Shown here in pieces: positions 11,721-14,198 of a stretch of DNA of 14,198 nt. The DNA is from RGIG4608 sp045637205 (lineage in GTDB: Bacteria; Bacillota; Clostridia; Oscillospirales; CAG-272), in contig JAZTYY010000084.1 of NCBI GenBank assembly GCA_045637205.1, positions 1 through 14,198 of the forward strand, in the 5' to 3' direction. Position 1 is the stretch's first letter, and every line of letters starts with the position of its first letter. The notes under the pieces are model-generated. The model saw nothing but the letters and a program-made list of their open reading frames with translations, did not search any database and had not been told where the DNA came from. Position numbers and translations under genes: made by a program.

Positions 11721-14198
11721 ATGGCAAAGGATTACACAAGTTCTTTAAATCTTCCAAGCACAAAATTTGAGATGAGAGCAAATCTTCCTGTCAGAGAACC
11801 TCTTATGCTCGACTATTGGAACAGCATCGACCTTTATAACAAGATGCAGGAGAATGCTAAAGGCAGACCTACATTCGTAGTACATGATGGCCCTCCATTC
11901 TCAAACGGAAATATCCATATGGGTACTTCACTTAACAAAATTTTAAAGGATTTCATCAACAAGTCAAAGGCAATGGAGGGTTACCTCGTACCCTTCACAC
12001 CAGGTTGGGATAACCACGGTATGCCAATTGAGTCCGCTATTATTAAAAAGAATAAGCTCGATAGAAAGAATATGAGCGTTTCCGACTTCCGTCGTCAGTG
12101 CCATGCATTCGCACAAGATTACGTTGATATTCAAATGGGTCAGTTCAAGAGACTCGGCGTTGTTGCAGATTGGGAGCGCCCCTATCTTACAATGAACCCC
12201 GAATTCGAAGCAAGAGAAGTTCTTGTTTTCGGTGAAATGTTCAAGAAAGGATATATCTATAAGGGCCTTAAGCCTGTTTATTGGTGCCCTAAAGATGAAA
12301 CAGCTCTTGCTGAAGCTGAAATAGAATATAAGACTGACAAGTGTACTTCCATTTACGTTAAATTCCGCGTAAATGACGATAAGGGTAAGCTTGACGGTGT
12401 TTGTGATAAAAACAACACATATTTTATCATTTGGACAACTACAACTTGGACACTTCCCGGCAACCTTGCAATCGCACTTAATCCCGATGAGGATTACGTT
12501 GTTGCTAAGGCAGAAAACGGTGAGTGCTATATCGTAGCTGAAGCACTTCTTCCCAAAACTATGGAAGAAGGTGGACTTGAAAACTACGAGGTGCTTACAA
12601 AAATGCCCGGTCGCGAGTTCGAATATATGAAGGCGCAGCATCCCTTCCTTGATAGAGAGAGTCTTGTTTGCACAGCTGATTACGTTACAATGGATAGTGG
12701 TACAGGTTGCGTTCATACAGCTCCCGGCTTTGGTGCTGATGACTACCAAACTTGTCAAAGATACGGCATCGAAATCATCGTTCCTGTTGATGATCGTGGT
12801 TATCAGACAAAGGATGCGGGCAAGTTCGCAGGACTTTACTATGAAGAATCCAACAAGGCAATTCTTGCCGATATGATAGAAACAGGTGCGCTTTTTGCAT
12901 CCAAGGAATTCGAACACGAATATCCTCACTGCTGGAGATGTAAGAATCCCATCATCTTCCGTGCAACACCTCAGTGGTTCTGCTCAGTTGAAGCATTTAA
13001 GGATGATGCAGTTGCTGCATGCCAGGGTGTTCAATGGCTTCCCGAATGGGGCGGTGACAGAATGGAACAAATGATTAGAGAAAGAGCCGATTGGTGTATC
13101 TCTCGTCAGCGTCAGTGGGGTCTTCCCATTCCCGTATTCTACTGTGAAGATTGTGGCAAGCCCATTTGTAATGACGATACAATCAAGAGAATTTCTGAAA
13201 TCTTTGCTAAAGAAGGTTCAAATGCTTGGTTTGACAAGGAAGCAACTGAGCTTCTCCCTGAAGGCTTCGTATGTCCTCACTGTGGTGGCGTTCACTTTAG
13301 TAAGGAGCATAACACTCTTGACGGTTGGTTCGATTCCGGTTCATCACACTTCTGTGCTCCTGACCTTTATCGTGAGCTTGGTGAACCTGCTGACGTATAT
13401 CTTGAAGGTGCTGACCAGTATAGAGGTTGGTTCCAGTCATCACTTCTTACAGCTGTTGGTGCAGTTGGACACGGCGCCCCCTTCAAAACTGTTCTTACAC
13501 ACGGTTGGGTAGTTGACGGTGAAGGTAAGGCAATGCATAAATCCCTTGGTAACTCCATTGCTCCCGAAGAAATGATTAAGAAATACGGTGCTGACCTTGT
13601 TCGTTTGTGGGTTGCTTCAAGTGACTATCGTGTTGACGTTCGTGTTTCCGATAACATTTTCAAGCAGCTTTCTGAAACATATAGAAAGATTAGAAATACA
13701 AGCCGTATCATCCTTGCGAATCTTAATGATTTCAATCCTGATACCGATATGGTTGCTCTTGACGAGCTTTATGAAATCGATAAATGGGCGCTTAGCCGTC
13801 TTAATAATCTTGCAAAGGTTATTCGTGAGGGTTACGATACATTTGAATTCCATACAGTTTACCACAGTGTAAACAATTTCTGCACAAATGATTTGTCCAA
13901 GCTCTATATCGACATCACAAAGGATAGAGTTTACGTTGAAAAGAGTGATAGTAAGGCAAGAAGAAGCGCTCAAACTGCTATGTACCTCATAATTTCAGGT
14001 ATGACACGTCTTATCGCTCCAATGCTTTCCTTCACGGCAGAAGAAATTTGGCAGGCAATGCCTCATAAGGCAGATGATAATACTGATAGTGTGTTCCTCA
14101 ACCTTATGCCTGAATACTCTGAAGAAATGAACTTTGGTTCTATCAGCGAGCATTGGAATAAGCTCTTCACACTTCGTGATGACGTTATGAAGGCGCTT
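11721..14198 (+). CDS. ileS: Isoleucyl-tRNA synthetase, 3' truncated by window edge
   Basis: IleRS is the class I synthetase that charges tRNA-Ile and hydrolyses mischarged Val. It starts at ATG 11721 with AAGGAG at 11708-11713, and 826 codons are open to the right edge of a protein normally 900-1,050 aa. Seen in order: HDGPPFSNGNIHMGTSLNK (the HIGH site reads HMGT, residues 66-69) and GWDNHGMPIE. The editing domain follows with WTTTTWTLPGN and DSGTGCVHTAPGFGADDY. Then come HCWRC and DWCISRQRQWGLPIPV, two CxxC pairs (YCEDCG and CPHCGG) that probably bind zinc, and GWFDSGSSHF. The KMSKS loop reads AMHKSLGN (604-611). The anticodon-binding helical domain follows, with IAPMLSFTAEEIW. Regulation is by the T-box upstream. 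Codon use leans to TTC, AAC and GAC, as expected for a highly expressed gene. Confidence 0.97.
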   Translation, partial: MAKDYTSSLNLPSTKFEMRANLPVREPLMLDYWNSIDLYNKMQENAKGRPTFVVHDGPPFSNGNIHMGTSLNKILKDFINKSKAMEGYLVPFTPGWDNHGMPIESAIIKKNKLDRKNMSVSDFRRQCHAFAQDYVDIQMGQFKRLGVVADWERPYLTMNPEFEAREVLVFGEMFKKGYIYKGLKPVYWCPKDETALAEAEIEYKTDKCTSIYVKFRVNDDKGKLDGVCDKNNTYFIIWTTTTWTLPGNLAIALNPDEDYVVAKAENGECYIVAEALLPKTMEEGGLENYEVLTKMPGREFEYMKAQHPFLDRESLVCTADYVTMDSGTGCVHTAPGFGADDYQTCQRYGIEIIVPVDDRGYQTKDAGKFAGLYYEESNKAILADMIETGALFASKEFEHEYPHCWRCKNPIIFRATPQWFCSVEAFKDDAVAACQGVQWLPEWGGDRMEQMIRERADWCISRQRQWGLPIPVFYCEDCGKPICNDDTIKRISEIFAKEGSNAWFDKEATELLPEGFVCPHCGGVHFSKEHNTLDGWFDSGSSHFCAPDLYRELGEPADVYLEGADQYRGWFQSSLLTAVGAVGHGAPFKTVLTHGWVVDGEGKAMHKSLGNSIAPEEMIKKYGADLVRLWVASSDYRVDVRVSDNIFKQLSETYRKIRNTSRIILANLNDFNPDTDMVALDELYEIDKWALSRLNNLAKVIREGYDTFEFHTVYHSVNNFCTNDLSKLYIDITKDRVYVEKSDSKARRSAQTAMYLIISGMTRLIAPMLSFTAEEIWQAMPHKADDNTDSVFLNLMPEYSEEMNFGSISEHWNKLFTLRDDVMKAL

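Noticed and set aside
11964..12929. Long open frame (321 codons) on the minus strand
   Set aside because: It lies wholly inside ileS, has no ribosome binding site or promoter, and its Cys/Ile/Val-rich translation is what codon bias of ileS produces on the opposite strand.
1..14198. CRISPR arrays, insertion sequences, prophage genes, tRNA or rRNA genes
   Set aside because: Looked for and not seen: no regularly spaced repeats, transposase or phage structural motifs, and no cloverleaf with CCA-type end outside the T-box.

Overview
The window is about 14.2 kb of low-GC, gene-dense DNA from a Firmicute, most likely an uncultured gut-type member of the Clostridia. The evidence is the strong AGGAGG-type ribosome binding sites, consensus sigma-A promoters with 17-bp spacers, U-tailed hairpin terminators, a tRNA-Ile T-box leader, and the SepF/YlmH/IleS neighbourhood. 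I see no phage, transposon, CRISPR array, tRNA or rRNA. The rank below class is not readable from the sequence.

Layout: (1) 2-2763: the C-terminal two thirds of mfd (transcription-repair coupling factor, 5' end outside the window), then hinT-like HIT hydrolase, closed by a terminator. (2) 2794-4050: a single-gene unit for a secreted lipoprotein with two related halves, ending in a shared terminator that faces a convergent gene. (3) 4058-5447: a divergent pair, a 109-aa two-helix membrane protein on the minus strand and an XRE/S24 (HdiR/LexA-like) regulator on the plus strand. Two consensus promoters point away from each other, and each has a TGTG-N12-CACA dyad over its -10 box. (4) 5429-7109: a D-2-hydroxyacid dehydrogenase and an extended MscL channel, closed by a terminator. 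(5) 7123-11402: a five-gene operon, miaA, HlyD-like envelope protein, ylmE (YggS/PLPBP), sepF and ylmH, from one strong promoter. (6) 11409 to the end: a promoter, a complete tRNA-Ile T-box leader and ileS, which runs off the right edge.

How they fit together: block 5 plus ileS is a reduced version of the Gram-positive ylmD-ylmE-sepF-ylmG-ylmH-divIVA-ileS division neighbourhood. It has miaA and an HlyD-like protein in front, and ylmG and divIVA are absent between sepF and ileS. The T-box lets uncharged tRNA-Ile raise ileS transcription. The S24 regulator keeps an Ala-Gly cleavage pair and a Ser/Lys dyad at LexA-like spacing, so the divergent membrane protein is a candidate DNA-damage or stress-induced product. 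The layout is reminiscent of lexA/yneA in Bacillus, although neither protein is an orthologue.

Most of the window is conserved housekeeping sequence. The least explained parts are the S24/membrane-protein pair with its matched operators, the duplicated lipoprotein, the MscL C-terminal insertion, the altered IleRS signature motifs and a repeated 8-mer flanking stem III of the T-box.
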